From Arctopsyche grandis (lineage: Eukaryota; Arthropoda; Insecta; Trichoptera; Hydropsychidae), in contig NC_135366.1 in NCBI RefSeq assembly GCF_051622035.1, forward strand, positions 2,201,001 through 2,265,000: DNA of 64,000 nt. Reading direction: 5' to 3'. Positions 1-14,879 of the stretch are shown here, piece by piece; positions within the stretch are counted from its first letter, which is position 1, and each line of letters begins with the position of its first letter. The notes under the pieces are model-generated. The model was not told where the DNA came from and did no database searches. It saw nothing but the letters and a program-made list of their open reading frames with translations. Both the position numbers and the translations under genes were made by a program.

Positions 1-23
1 GAATAATCTTGATTTGTTTGCAG

Positions 24-2532
24 CGCGCGGCAAAACATATACAAGTAGGTGGTTCGCGTACGATGCTTTGCAATTTTTGTCTGCAAGACGCAATAAGCAA
101 ATGGTGAGTAAATATAAGACTATCGATGAATTAAAACTAGGGATCTCAAGACCATATATCTCTAAATGAGCCTGTTCTAAACCAGTTCTGAAAATCGCAC
201 ACGATCTGCACAATACTATTGAAATTCGGTATTTTAATTGATTATGTATCAACTCTGGTAAAACAAAGTTTAATCGTGTGCCAGATTTGATTGTTGAAAC
301 GTTTCCTCAAAAATTGGCTCAAACCTATCTATTACACTGAGTGATAAAAAGAATTAAGAATGAGTAGAGACTTTTCAATATTTATTAAATTTGGCCCATT
401 ATGAGATATGAGCGATAAAAAAATGCACAATTTTTACATATTTTTGGCTTTTGTAGTCTGTAACTCAAAATCTAGTATTGCTGTGCCAAACATGAGTACT
501 GAAATGTATAGTTGGATGTTTTTTCTATTTATTTAAATTTTTTGTTGCTAAAAATATTCTTACTTAATTATTTAGCGAATTTTAAAAGTCCAAAAATATA
601 CTTTTGTCTTACAAATTTTTTTTTCGTAATATTATGAGCTTATTTCGTTCATTTTTTTCACCTAAACACGTTTTGAAGGATTCGTTTTTTATCTCAATTT
701 TTATCTTACCGTACTAATTCGAGCGGTAAATGATTTTAAATTGATTTAAAAAATATATGCTGTTGTTTGCATGATGAAAAAGGGAGATGAACAATGTAGA
801 GCGCATCACTCCATCTTAATCGCTCAAGCTCATTTACGAGAAATGAGCGGCCCCATTTAGAACATTTCATATTGTAATTTAAAATCATTACCACTCGAAT
901 TAGTACGTTCAGATAAAATAAAAAAAATATTGAGATATAAAACCAACTCTTGTCAATTTAGTGAAATATAGAACTAGTAAAATAAATGTATAATAGCTCG
1001 AGAAAAAAATATATTTTCGACTTTAAAAATTGCTAGATAATTAATTATACGTATTTTACAGGAATAAAAAATCACAATCAATAGAAAATGACTATCGATT
1101 CCAATACTCACTTTTTGCACAGCCAGTTTCGTCGCTAGGGGTGGTGTCACCTAAAAAATATTTTTTATTAATTATTAATACTTGTTAATTGTTATGATTT
1201 ACGAGAGAGAAGCGCCAAAAAAAGCTAAGTAAGTTCACAAGTTGTTTCTGGGTTGCGTCTTCTTCAGATTGGATCAATTGACCTTCTTACCTTTTGGTAA
1301 ATACTATGATTTTTCAGGAATTCGAACAAAAGCCAATATTTGATGCTATATATATATCTGCACCAGACTGATTTCACGGTGGCTGTATAAATACAGAAAG
1401 CTGTATATATACAAAAATTGCCGTCATACAACGAATATATCGAATTAGCGTTTTTCAATTTGAACAATTTGGTGTCACCCGGTGCAAACTGCACCTCCCC
1501 CCCCCCCCGCACCCCCCGCACGGGCCTAGTGACGCTACTGTGCACAGCAATACTAGATTTTGAATAAAATACTGCAAAAGTAAAAATTGCGCATTTTTTT
1601 AAACGCTCATAGCTCATAAGTGAGAAGAAACCTACAAAAATCTTTGTCATATTTGATTTTAGTGGGTCAAACATTGTAGAGATTGATTAGTCTCGGCTCC
1701 GGTAAGTAAAAAGCGTAATTTTTTTGTTGCTAGGTGTTATTTGTCACCATTGTCTGATTATGATTTAAATTTGTAAATGGTATATAAATATATGTATACA
1801 CGTTTGGCTATAGTGTAGATTTTTGTAAGTGAAAAGTAAGTATTAAGTCTTTTATAAAAATGTGTATACAATCAGATTTCAGAAACTGGAGACGACTCTA
1901 CGGCAGATATCACAGACACGGAAAGCATAGGACATGAAACTCCACAGCACACTTCTCCACCACCTCATCCACCACAAGTAAAGAAATTGAAAATAAAAGA
2001 AATAGAAACCACAGATGAAACAAACCCAGCAGCTTCTCAACCGAAATTTTTACCAGCAAAAATAGAGAATTCGCAAAGAGCGCATAACGATCCTTTAACA
2101 CATTCGCCAAGGTCCACAAAATCAAACATACAAAGCACCGAAGGCAATAAAACAGTGTCGTCACTTCCAAATTCAAAATCAACGAAAACGAAAAGGAAAA
2201 AACGCAAATCAACAACTTCGGAGAAATCTCCGAGGCCGCCCGATGATGAAATAAAATATTTCCTAGACTTCATTGGCGTCAAGATGAAGAAATACCCCAG
2301 CAGCATCAAAAACTCGACGCAACAAGCCATCTTGAATATCATATTCAAGGCCGATCAGGATCTGGCGAATCATCGCCAGGATCTGGCGCATCGTCCAACT
2401 CCGAAAGCATCCACGTCCTACAAAAGCCATTCGAAATCTCCTTCTCCGGCTCCGTCCCTCACAAACGAATCACACTCACCTGATCCTTCGTGTGAATCTG
2501 AAGATTCCGTCACATCGGACAATAGCGAATAA
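24..2532 (+). CDS. MADF-BESS domain protein, 3' part (two exons)
   Basis: Two exons are visible: 24-103 (acceptor TTTGCAG, donor GTGAGT) and 1876-2532 (acceptor AATCAG, stop TAA). The phases join cleanly; the rival acceptor at 1883 would put the reading frame out. The first exon encodes a segment ending RWFAYDALQFLSARRNKQM, which resembles the end of a MADF (Adf-1/Myb-SANT-like) domain with its W...Y..L.FL pattern. The last exon gives 218 residues: an acidic Ser/Thr stretch, a basic KTKRKKRK nuclear-signal-like patch, then DDEIKYFLDFIGVKMKKYP and following residues that fit the ~40-residue BESS protein-interaction motif, and a low-complexity Ser/Pro tail. MADF-BESS proteins are insect sequence-specific DNA-binding regulators. 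The N-terminus lies left of the window. The intron (104-1875) is filled by an inverted-repeat element. Family call is inference from weak motifs; exon structure is well supported. Confidence 0.68.
676..950. repeat. Inverted-repeat insertion inside IR1
   Basis: The segment with TACTAATTCGAGCGGTAAAT near 710-735 recurs inverted near 885-915 as ACCACTCGAATTAGTACGTT, with flanking AT-rich arms that also pair (TTTTATCTCAAT against ATTGAGATATAAAA). Arms are roughly 65 bp with about 130 bp between them. A small non-coding MITE is the likely origin; target duplication is not clear. Confidence 0.5.
1124..1540. mobile_element. hAT-type MITE with perfect 8-bp TSD
   Basis: The element begins CAGTTTCGTCGCTAGG and ends CCTAGTGACGCTACTG, an imperfect terminal inverted repeat extended inside by GGTGTCACC at both ends. 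It is flanked by an exact 8-bp duplication TGCACAGC (1116-1123 and 1541-1548). CAG...CTG termini with 8-bp duplications are the hAT signature. It is 417 bp, non-coding, and contains a C-rich tract near 1499-1520. It split the right arm of IR1; removing it and one TSD restores the arm seen intact at 8775-9654. Confidence 0.8.
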
Positions 2533-2535
2533 ACT

Positions 2536-2646
2536 CCTCGGCTAAAATCCAGAAACCGTTGCCAAATCAATACCAACTCATCGCGAGTATGTTTATTCAT
2601 AATCGATGGGTTCGAGTTAGTCAAGATTTTTGGATTTTAGTCGAGG
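2536..2646 (+). promoter_or_regulatory. 3' UTR stem spanning stop to poly(A) signal
   Basis: CCTCGGCTAAAATCCA at 2536-2551, three bases after the TAA stop, pairs with TGGATTTTAGTCGAGG at 2631-2646. The stem is 16 bp with a single mismatch that becomes a G-U pair in RNA. An AATAAA signal follows at about 2652. The stem would bring the stop codon and the poly(A) signal together in the mRNA. Function is not known. Confidence 0.45.
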
Positions 2647-2659
2647 TGTATAAATAAAC

Positions 2660-2977
2660 GTGTGAATTCATTATCAAGTGAGATATAATGGAGTGCTTAT
2701 GGAAAAATGTACTTTTCACATTCGAGCTATTTACCTGTATATTACAATATATGTACATATGTATATAAGAATTTTATATATTTATTACAGTGATTTGATA
2801 CTGGCAATGAAAGTATACTTTCACTGGCATTTTAGGGAATTCATATACTTGACATTTACTTCTGATACTACTATCAGTGTTGTTTTATTTTTTTTATCTC
2901 CAACAAAAACCCTTCGATATCGCCTTCAGTTTATAAATATTGTTATTTTATTTATTTATTTTAAGTTTAAGTTTGGA
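2660..2977. other. AT-rich spacer, nothing recognised
   Basis: Low-complexity AT-rich DNA with simple (ATGT/ATAT) runs downstream of the MADF-BESS gene. An open frame at 2678-3025 has no family features and runs into the repeat that follows. Confidence 0.5.
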
Positions 2978-3172
2978 CCAGTGCCGGCCTTACGCCCAAT
3001 GACGCCCTCGGGCAATTTTTTCTAAACACCCTTAGAAAAAAATTTCGCCTTTGGCGCTCTAATCTAAAATTTTGTATGACTTTTGGCGCTCTAATTTTAA
3101 AATTTAAAGCGCCTTTGACGCATCCAGTGGCGCCCTAACTTATTTGGCGCCTTCCCATTTGACCCAGAGTCC
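2978..3172. mobile_element. hAT-like element end, truncated
   Basis: Starts CAGTGCCGGCCTTACGCCC, a typical hAT-family terminus (compare the ends at 5253 and 23695), followed by repeated GGCGC-rich subterminal motifs. No matching right end precedes the LINE sequence that begins about 3175, so only one terminus is preserved. Confidence 0.4.
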
Positions 3173-3174
3173 CT

Positions 3175-4285
3175 AATGCGCCACAGTGGTCGAAAAAATA
3201 CAGAGAGATGAGAAAAATAAAATTATATACATACATAAATACTTATATACAGACAAAAAATAGATTTATACATAATTATAGAAAAAACAATTGCATTATA
3301 ATAATTTATTTATTTATTTATTTATTTTAAACAGACCATTGTGGCATAACAGGAATTCCTAAAGCGCCACAATGGTCAAAAAATATAACACAAAAAAGAA
3401 AAAAACAAAATAACAATTAAACATAAACATAAATACATCCATACATAAACATAAAAAATAGCATTTAATAATAACAGATAAAGTAAAAATATCAAATAAA
3501 ATATAGCATAAGGAATGCCTTGCACCTACAGCCAGTTTCAATAAATATGTAAGAAACAACTACAAATACAAAACATCCCTGTAAGGCCCAAATGGAAGAG
3601 AGTTAATCAAAATTTCACTCATAAATCACAATCAATCATGAAAACAATGATGAGCGCAGACTACCAGATAAATGGGTTAGAGTAATTTCCGACAATTTAC
3701 GCTCACTAAGGTGGAAAATATCACATTCAGTCTTGGCAGCAACGATTTCATTAAGAAGTCGCAGAATTAATAATAGCAGATAAATTAAAAATATCAAATA
3801 ATAAAATGCAAAGTAGGGAATGTCTTGCACCTATGGCCAGCACCAATATATAAGAACCAACTGCAAATACAAAACATCCCTGCAAGGCCTAAATGGAAGA
3901 GAGAAGATCAAAATTCCACTCATACATCACATTCAATTTTGAAAATAGTCATGAGCGCAGGCTACCAGACAAATAGTTTAAAATTATCTCTGATAGCCTA
4001 CACTCACTGAGGTGGAAAATATCACATTCAGGCTCAGCATCAACGATTTCATTGGGAAGTCGGATAGCTCTTGGAATAGGAGCCATTCGATAAAGAACTG
4101 TGCGAGCAGGAGTCACATCAAATGATGATGTCTACTACGTACATAATTATCAGGGACATAAAGTCACAATTGTTCCAGCAATGACATGACGTATTACCAC
4201 ATAGAAGCTGGAGAACCAAACGAATTAATGATAAGTTTCTCTGAAGTTCAAAGGAATTATACGCGAGCGTGCCCAATAGGAAAGG
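3175..4285 (-). mobile_element. LINE 3' ends (jockey/CR1-like), minus strand, fragmentary
   Basis: On the minus strand the sequence runs from the end of a reverse transcriptase ORF into a 3' tail ending GACCATTGTGGC and (TAAA)n. The same tail is present at 38280-38335 (+) and 39540-39640 (-). Residues like RAIRLLNEIV, found in the plus-strand relative at 37740, correspond to the conserved C-terminal region of jockey/CR1-type ORF2. Two tails are joined (about 3175-3300 and 3301 onward), and a ~300-bp stretch is tandemly duplicated (about 3468-3767 and 3771-4067). All frames are decayed. Confidence 0.65.
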
Positions 4286-4286
4286 A

Positions 4287-4566
4287 GTAGAGTAGAGATT
4301 AGGTAATTGGTGCTCATGGACCACTGGTAATCGCGCGTTCGCGCCAAAAAGACCTCGGCGTATGAACAAGCTGTATACAACAGCCAATAAGATCTCGCGA
4401 CCCATCAACCAATGATCTATCTGTGGTGAGATTACCAGTTGTGTATACATATTCGGCGTATCTGTTCCGTGCTTCATTCTGAGCTGGCTTGTCGACGGAA
4501 CAACAATAAACTACCCCTACCAAAACTCGCTGCGTTTTTCACTCCCCTCTACACGTCCACACTACA
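4287..4566 (+). mobile_element. Solo LTR, old copy (family of 5629-5933)
   Basis: Aligns over its whole length with the better-preserved LTR at 5629: shared AGAGATTAGG near the start, the CCAAT-containing middle, an AATAAA signal near 4505, and the end ACACGTCCACACTACA. LTR-retrotransposon fossil; no internal region is present. It is clearly more diverged than its relative. The 5' boundary is approximate; an ATAT follows the right end. Confidence 0.6.
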
Positions 4567-5252
4567 ATATTTAATTACATCAGAAGGCAAATTTGATGAT
4601 GTTAGACCAACTTATGCTGTTTGTTCGAATACAGCTTCACATGGAAACCGTTAATTCCTGAATGGAATGTCCTATTTTTTATAAATCCTCAGTCCTTTAT
4701 TCCAATTGGTGCTGTTATGATCTAGCATCCAAGTGGACAGCATGTTTTCAAAGTCCCGATTTGTGTGAGATGCTTTCACCGAATGAGTTAAAAAAATGTT
4801 ACATCTACTAGTAAAAGTATACTTTCATTGGGGAAACAGATTCACTGTAACATATATGTAAATCCTCGTAATAATAAGGAAAGATTGAAACGTCGGTTGT
4901 AAATATGACCAAGAAAGTGCTCACGAGGGATTCCAAGATCAGAACCACAACTGAAGTATTTATGATTGAAGCTTTTGTGTTTGTTAAAAACTGATGATGA
5001 TAATGACTATTAAGTTGATCCAAAAACGGTTCAGTTCCGTTCGAAGATTTGAAGCTTCGATCCTATTAAAGATATGTATTATAGTTATGTTATAAGAATG
5101 TAGATATTTTATGAGTTGAGTGTAAATTTATAAGCTATTTTTAATTTGTAATAAATTAATTATAAAACTTCCTTGTGTATTTTGATTTAATTGATCCGTA
5201 ATCAGCTAATCAATCAATATTTTGTTTCCGATAATAATAGGTCAGGCACAAT
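4567..5252. other. Unassigned intergenic sequence
   Basis: AT-rich, no coding potential and no element termini recognised. Two short frames on the minus strand have no family resemblance. Confidence 0.4.
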
Positions 5253-6380
5253 CAGGGCCGCTCTAAGGGTAGTTGGCGCCTGGACGCAAATCCAAAATTC
5301 ACCCCCCCCCCCTAAAAATTTAAAATTAATAAAATAGAAAAATATCAAATATTACTTATGCTTTGCTTGTCAATAATACGCGGTACGTCTCCATAACTAC
5401 GCTTACAACGCACGGAATATAATCAGGGTCATCACATATTCACAACACAAATTTAAGTTTTATTTCGATATAGATTTATTTTCAATTTGAGTATATGGTG
5501 GTGATGGGCGTTGGTGACCAATCCGTTTCTTTTCTCAGTTGTTGGATTATTTTTATCCACTTTTTTGTATTTGTCAGTCCTTGGGAACTCTTAAATTAAC
5601 GTGTCATGTATAGTTTCAACAAAAATATTGTAACATAGAGATTAGGTGAGTGGCGCTCGTGTACCGATGGTTTACTAGCGCAGATCACCTGATCTCTCGT
5701 TCCCGCCAAAATGGCCTCTACGTATGAATGAGCCGTATGCAACGGCCAATGGGATCGTCCGACTCATCGACCAATAGTTGTTGAGCCCAAATATGTATAA
5801 ATATGGGGCGCTCTCGAATTGGAAACCATTCCGACCCGGAGCGCCGACGAGAGCAGACGAATAAACCGCTTCTACAATGCTCCTGCGTCTTTCTCTCCGA
5901 TCCTGGAAACCCCCACTTCACGTCCACGCAACAATATGTATAATATAAAATGAACGATGTTTATATGAATTAAACTTAAATAATTGTTTATTAATATAAT
6001 TGAGTATTCGGCCCCACCAAGAGAAATGTTTTTGCATTTATTTAAAAATAATTTTTACATTTCTCTGGTGCCACCCCTGAAATTTTATGTAGAATGCGAG
6101 CGATCGCCATGACACTTTTAAAAACCGTCAAACTACGATGTTAATTGAATAATATGCTACTTAAATGATCAATTTACTTATAAAAACGTATCCCATGTTG
6201 TTTATTGTGTGATTTTGAATGCATTGTGCAATTTTTAACGATGCACTTGTCCATCTTGCGAGTAATATAAACAAACAGAGAAGTTTTTATCGGACATATG
6301 TACGTCGAGCACCAAGCATCAAATACGACTGACTGATGATAACGCCTAAAGCCACTTCTATTATTATAACATTTCTCTGG
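5253..6380. mobile_element. hAT-like element (CAGGGCCGC family), truncated, split by LTR
   Basis: Left end CAGGGCCGCTCTAAGG matches the terminus of the element at 39013-39755, and the body (5375-5628 plus 5938-6380) is shared with 39220-39535 and 47690-48190. The solo LTR at 5629-5933 interrupts it; the copy near 47870 keeps the uninterrupted site. The right terminus is missing, replaced by the end of a TTAA-type MITE. No transposase frame is readable. Confidence 0.55.
5629..5933 (+). mobile_element. Solo LTR with 4-bp TSD
   Basis: 305 bp, begins TGTAACATAGAG and ends CACGTCCACGCAACA, flanked by ATAT on both sides (5625-5628, 5934-5937). It contains a TATAAATA box near 5795 and an AATAAA signal near 5860, in the order expected for a plus-strand LTR. 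The related host repeat at 47870-47880 reads straight through with a single ATAT, giving an exact empty site. A 4-bp duplication fits a Ty3/gypsy-like group; family is inference. Fossil, no internal region. Confidence 0.85.
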
Positions 6381-6381
6381 G

Positions 6382-6494
6382 AAACGCTTAGCGGGTAGTA
6401 TTCTTGTTTATTTTTTACATACTCAAAAAACAACGGCGTATTTCGGCCTCCTGGACTTGTTGGTAAAACGCTGATCAGCATTCAAAGGGTTAAA
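6382..6494. mobile_element. End of a TTAA-type MITE (CCCTTTGAATGCTGA family)
   Basis: The end GATCAGCATTCAAAGGGTTAA and the preceding stretch match, inverted, the left end of the element at 25313-26202 and the plus-strand right ends at 43030 and 46110. Only one end is kept here. TTAA target use and CCC/GGG termini indicate a non-autonomous piggyBac-like family. Confidence 0.6.
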
Positions 6495-8070
6495 GTATGT
6501 AAGGACGATGATTTCACGGATACATTGGACAAATCGGTAATGAATAAACGCACAAAATAAGAAGTAACATGTTTATGTATTATTTATACACCCAAAATAC
6601 AATGGAACATTCATAATAATAATAATGTACTATTCAGAATAATAGCATGCAATTTTTTTAACATTTTCTAAACACTAAGAGCATTCTAGTACGTTCAATA
6701 TAAAGCATACAATATTTCACATTTTTTTGCTAGATGACGATAACGATTACTTTTGCTGTTTTGTTCACTGAAAAATCACACGTCGTCTTCGACACACACA
6801 TACATATATTATGAATAAAAAAAAAAACAATAGTAAGTGTCGTTTTTCGTCGATTCGTTGCAACGATCTGCGCGAAGCTTTACAATCACATTATTATTGT
6901 ACCGAACAAACGTCAAATCAACCCTATAAATTTAAGCTACCTCAATATACTGGCATCATCAAACATACGACAAAAAAAAAAAAAAAACATTCGATCCCTA
7001 TCATTCATGCACTCGAGGAATGATGAATTGGTATTTTTTCTATTATTATTATGATTAAATTTAAACCATTTTTCTTTTTTCGATAATATATTAACTTCAT
7101 GTTGTAAATGAATGTATATCTTTACAATATTTAAAAAGTAATAAAAAATTTGTATAGGACTTAATATAAAATGATATATATGAAGTTTCAGAAACGATGA
7201 ATAATATATAATAGGTTAATGTTTCAGTTGATTGTACCGAGTTTTTGTATATTATTATTTACAAATCAATTCAAGTTGATTTCGCACTCGCGTACGTCTA
7301 AAGTTGTCAAAACTTACATACGTAAGGAATTTAATATATAGAAAAATATATATATATTCGAATAAAATCAGCATATAAATTATATTATAGTTTGTTTTAC
7401 ATACGTACAGTTATTAAAAATAAATAAGAAGAAATTAAATAACATTGTTCGATATGCACTCAATGCGCGTGTACGTGAAATTTCCCCCCCCCCCGGCTAC
7501 TTATTTACGTTTCAAAAAACTAACTTTAATTTAACAATACGTATACATATATTTACAGTGATCCCAATTTTCCGAAATATTTTACAGAATGAATTTTACT
7601 TCCATGCAGCATATATAAAATGAAAATTCAGCACGCACGCATTTCGCAATTAACTGTTTTTTTTTTCCAATAACATATCGAGATTCTTATTGCGTTACAA
7701 CTTTTTTTTTTTTTAAATAATGAGCTTACTCACAAGATAATGTTTACAATAATATCAAATTGTAATTTTTACCATTCAATGAAAACGTGAATAACATTGC
7801 AACTATGTATATATATATTGAATTATTTTATCTATATATATATATATGTATGTATATAACTTCCATATAATACATAAGCTTAAATATATTATTATATACT
7901 TTAGATTCAGAAAAAAATAATATATTTTCCTTTAACGTGTGGCGGTTTTAATGCATTTTACAATTATTATACTATTTTTCATTTAAGTCAAAGCTCATTT
8001 TTGTGAGAAATAACCATTGCATTAAACCGTTAATGTGCTATCATCGCAAATTCCAATTTTTTTTTTTTTT
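6495..8070. other. AP-2 mu 3' flank, AT-rich
   Basis: Contains the probable 3' UTR of the minus-strand AP-2 mu gene directly below its stop at 8071, then very AT-rich DNA with (TA)n near 7815-7850 and a C9-10 tract near 7483. No other gene or element end was recognised. Confidence 0.45.
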
Positions 8071-12041
<3,971 letters not shown>

Positions 12042-12440
12042 CTTGGTGGATTGTTATATCCTGCAAATTGATCAACCCAACGTTACTCAATCATTCCAAT
12101 TTGAATTTCAACATCGGAGATACTCCGACAAGTGTACGTAATTGTTTGGCAATTTTGATTCGAATCATCTCTTGAAAGTAAAGCAATATAATTTTTGATT
12201 CATTTACTTGAACAGAAAAAGATAGACAACATGAGAAGTGATCAAAAAAAGAAAAATTCTGTTAAATCTTAGTCTTCTGGAACTACCTACAGTTATTGTT
12301 TCTTTGCATAATTGCATTACATTACTAATAAATAACGTAAATGAGTTTTGATTGATTATATAAAGATGTTGATGCAAATATACATACATACATATTTCAT
12401 TAATACAAAACTTCTCTTCATATCTTATACATTTTATACA
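12042..12440 (-). other. Leader region and 5' intron of AP-2 mu
   Basis: On the minus strand a TTTGCAG acceptor is followed by about 20 nt and the AP-2 mu ATG. Sequence above this has no recognisable gene and is best read as the start of a large 5' UTR intron that may extend to the GC-rich block at 14880-15310. Confidence 0.45.
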
Positions 12441-12653
12441 TCTAATATGCAATTTCGAAAGAGATTTTGTATGTATGTAAATATCTTTAGTTGGGAAATT
12501 CGTAAACTAGTCAAAATTTCTATGACGAGTCGATTTTTTTTCGATTCATATAAATTTAATAAAAAAACAAATGAAAATTTATGTACTATTAGATTTGCCA
12601 TGTTTACGCTGTTTATATTACAGATACTGAGCGAAGCCGGGTAAAACAACTAT
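12441..12653 (+). mobile_element. Non-autonomous Helitron (GCGAAGCCGGGTA family)
   Basis: Starts TCTAATATGCAATTTCGAAAG and runs to GAGCGAAGCCGGGTAAAACAACTA; copies at 61499-61709 and 22449-23086 share both ends. Inserted between bases consistent with A/T target use in the best copies. Non-coding. Confidence 0.55.
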
Positions 12654-12698
12654 TAATAAACATATATAATAGCGAGATAAAGCTCACCGTATTATAAT

Positions 12699-13626
12699 GG
12701 TGCGTACGCACCAAGCCAACGAACGGCCCACAGGCCAACTTTTAAAACCAGTAGCGTACAAAATATCGAAATAAAAATTAAATTTAAAAATTGAAATTAA
12801 ATATCAAAATTAAAACTATTATTATTATATTAAAATTAAATTCAAGTATCAAAATAAAATTATAATCATTATATTAAAATTAAAATTAAATATTGAAAGT
12901 TAAAACAGAACATGCACAATTTAAATAAATTTTCGAGATTGACCTAAAATTAGATCATCAACAATCACATACAGGTAATCCTCGACTTAAGATGTTTTGA
13001 CTTACGAAGATACTCACGAAGACCGAAAAAAAATCAAAGAATTATTATTTTTACTTCCCCGTAATGCGTAGTTACTGAGAATATATCATGTATTAGTATG
13101 GGTGATCTAACGATTTTTGCTAACCCGGGGTGTTGTCGGTCACATCAAACGGATTTTTTTATTCTTCAATTGTTTCTCTCGTCTAAATAAATCAAGTAAT
13201 TAAATCATTTCAGAGGTAAAATTTATCGGATAATGTGTGATTATTGTTTTATTTCGACGAAAGAAAAAAAACCCTTTGACAAATCACTGACATCCGACAC
13301 CGCGTTTTTTATGAATTGCTTTTTTTTTATCGATCATCCACGTGGAAATACAGTAACATCTCGTGACGACTTTAACAATATTTTTTTTAGCTCGTAAGCA
13401 GAGAAATTATAATATTTCTCTGGTTTTAAATGCGTATCGTCGTAATTCAAAACATTGTTTTAATTCAAAACATCAACGATGATCTAATTTTAGCTCAATC
13501 TCGCTCTTTAGCTTGATTTTGATATTTAATTTCAATTTTAAAATTTAATTTTTATTTCGATATTTTGTACGCTACTGCTGGTAAAAAGTTGGCCCAAAAT
13601 CGTCGTTGGTTTAGTCCGTAAGCACC
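12699..13626. mobile_element. Long-TIR element with 5-bp TSD and empty site
   Basis: Left end GGTGCGTACGCACCAAGCC and right end GGTTTAGTCCGTAAGCACC are imperfect inverted copies, and pairing continues through TAGCGTACAAAATATCGAAA into arms of more than 250 bp (to about 12972 and from about 13430). The flanks are ATAAT on both sides (12694-12698, 13627-13631). A second copy of the invaded repeat at 22250-22290 reads across the same place with one ATAAT. Non-coding, 928 bp. Long arms and 5-bp duplication; superfamily not assigned. Confidence 0.7.
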
Positions 13627-13631
13627 ATAAT

Positions 13632-13830
13632 AGTCGTTTCGATTCGACATATATAATAACACTGCCAACAAAACGTACGAATATAATAACAGATGAACGA
13701 AAAACTTCTATATATACTGTTTGCTGCCAATATTTTCTCTAGGGAAATAAGTCTCTTCTATTGAAAATTTATTTAATTATTTAATTAATTTTTCTATTGG
13801 TGTTTTATATTGTTTATATGTAGGCAAGTA
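13632..13830 (+). repeat. Right part of the repeat split by the 12699 element
   Basis: Matches 22275-22445 (ACACTGCCAACAAAA, TACTGTTTGCT and TTCTATTGGTGTTTTATATTG in the same order). The left part lies at about 12670-12698. Confidence 0.6.
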
Positions 13831-14034
13831 GGTAGTTTTTACCATTTTATTTTTTCATATTAAATATAAATATTTAATTAAATATATTTAAAAGGTATTT
13901 GAAAAAAATTCAACCACTTGCGGATCAAACACAGGACCGACACATTTCTTTTAATTTTTTCTTATTTAATAATTTAACATGCCAACACCCATGCGATGAT
14001 AGTTCATCAGGTACAATACTAGTATGTACATAAA

Positions 14035-14215
14035 TAAAACCGAAACAGCATCTGTAATTCGTTTCTGATTGGCTGTCGTCAATCTTATACATAAAACCGA
14101 AACGGCGCCTATAATTCATTTCTGATTGGCTATCGTTAAAGTCGTTTCTGATTGGCTATTGTCAAAGTCGTTTCTGATTAGCTGGATTGGTCAAAGACGT
14201 TTGTGATTGGTTGGT
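14035..14215. repeat. Degenerate tandem repeat with CCAAT boxes
   Basis: A ~26-bp unit like GTCGTTTCTGATTGGCTATT is repeated, with a longer first period that includes CATAAAACCGAAAC twice. Five ATTGG motifs (CCAAT on the minus strand) occur between about 14066 and 14210. It lies between the GC-rich block and the AP-2 mu coding region. Confidence 0.5.
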
Positions 14216-14875
14216 CATTAAATAATATAAACTTTTTAAAAAAACAAAAGATTTTTTTTATGGTTTTCATTTAATTTCCATTTACTATTAGTAATATATA
14301 AAAACTATTCGTCTTTTAAATCCTTTAGTCTTATAATTTCAACCACTGCTCCATATAAATTTTCTGTTGGTTCAATTTTATACCGACTTTCATTTCAATT
14401 CTATTAAAAACCATTACTTCAGTCAACTTTGGTTCGAATTTCAATAAAATTTTGATATATTAGAAATTAAAACAATACTTTCTATGTGTCTATTTAGTAA
14501 TATACAAGTTATTTATTTCATTATTAGACGAACAGAAATAAGTTCGTTATATAAAAAAAAAAATCAAACGAATATATTGAATACAAATTTTTTTATTACG
14601 GTTTTTAGTATAAAAAGGGGGCGTGGCATTAATATTTAAACAGACTTTCCAATCAATAAGTGTCGATTGAAAAGGCTATCTCTTTACAGTGAAGTGTGAA
14701 TCATATGTTCATAAAATAGGCCAAAAGTGAATAATGTATGTAATACGATAAGCGCCATATTAAAATTTGGCAAAGGTTCAACATAACCTCAACGACATTG
14801 TATAATACAATAACGAAAAGGTGAGAAACAATCGAACGGCGTTTCGATGACAATAACAAATTTTCAAATAAATCG
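14216..14875. other. AT-rich sequence, nothing recognised
   Basis: No coding frame and no recognised element end. Confidence 0.4.
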
Positions 14876-14879
14876 ATCG

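Larger units (their letters stand above)
360..1703. mobile_element. Long inverted-repeat element IR1, copy 1 (interrupted)
   Basis: The left arm around 385-520 (ATGAGATATGAGCGAT onward) returns inverted at about 1541-1690. The right end GATTAGTCTCGGCTCC (1686-1701) matches, inverted, the terminus of the copy at 8775. The spacer holds a second inverted repeat (about 680-950) and the right arm is split by a hAT-type MITE at 1124-1540. The left terminus is eroded, so the start is approximate. It lies inside the intron of the MADF-BESS gene. No coding sequence was seen. Superfamily not assigned. Confidence 0.6.
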
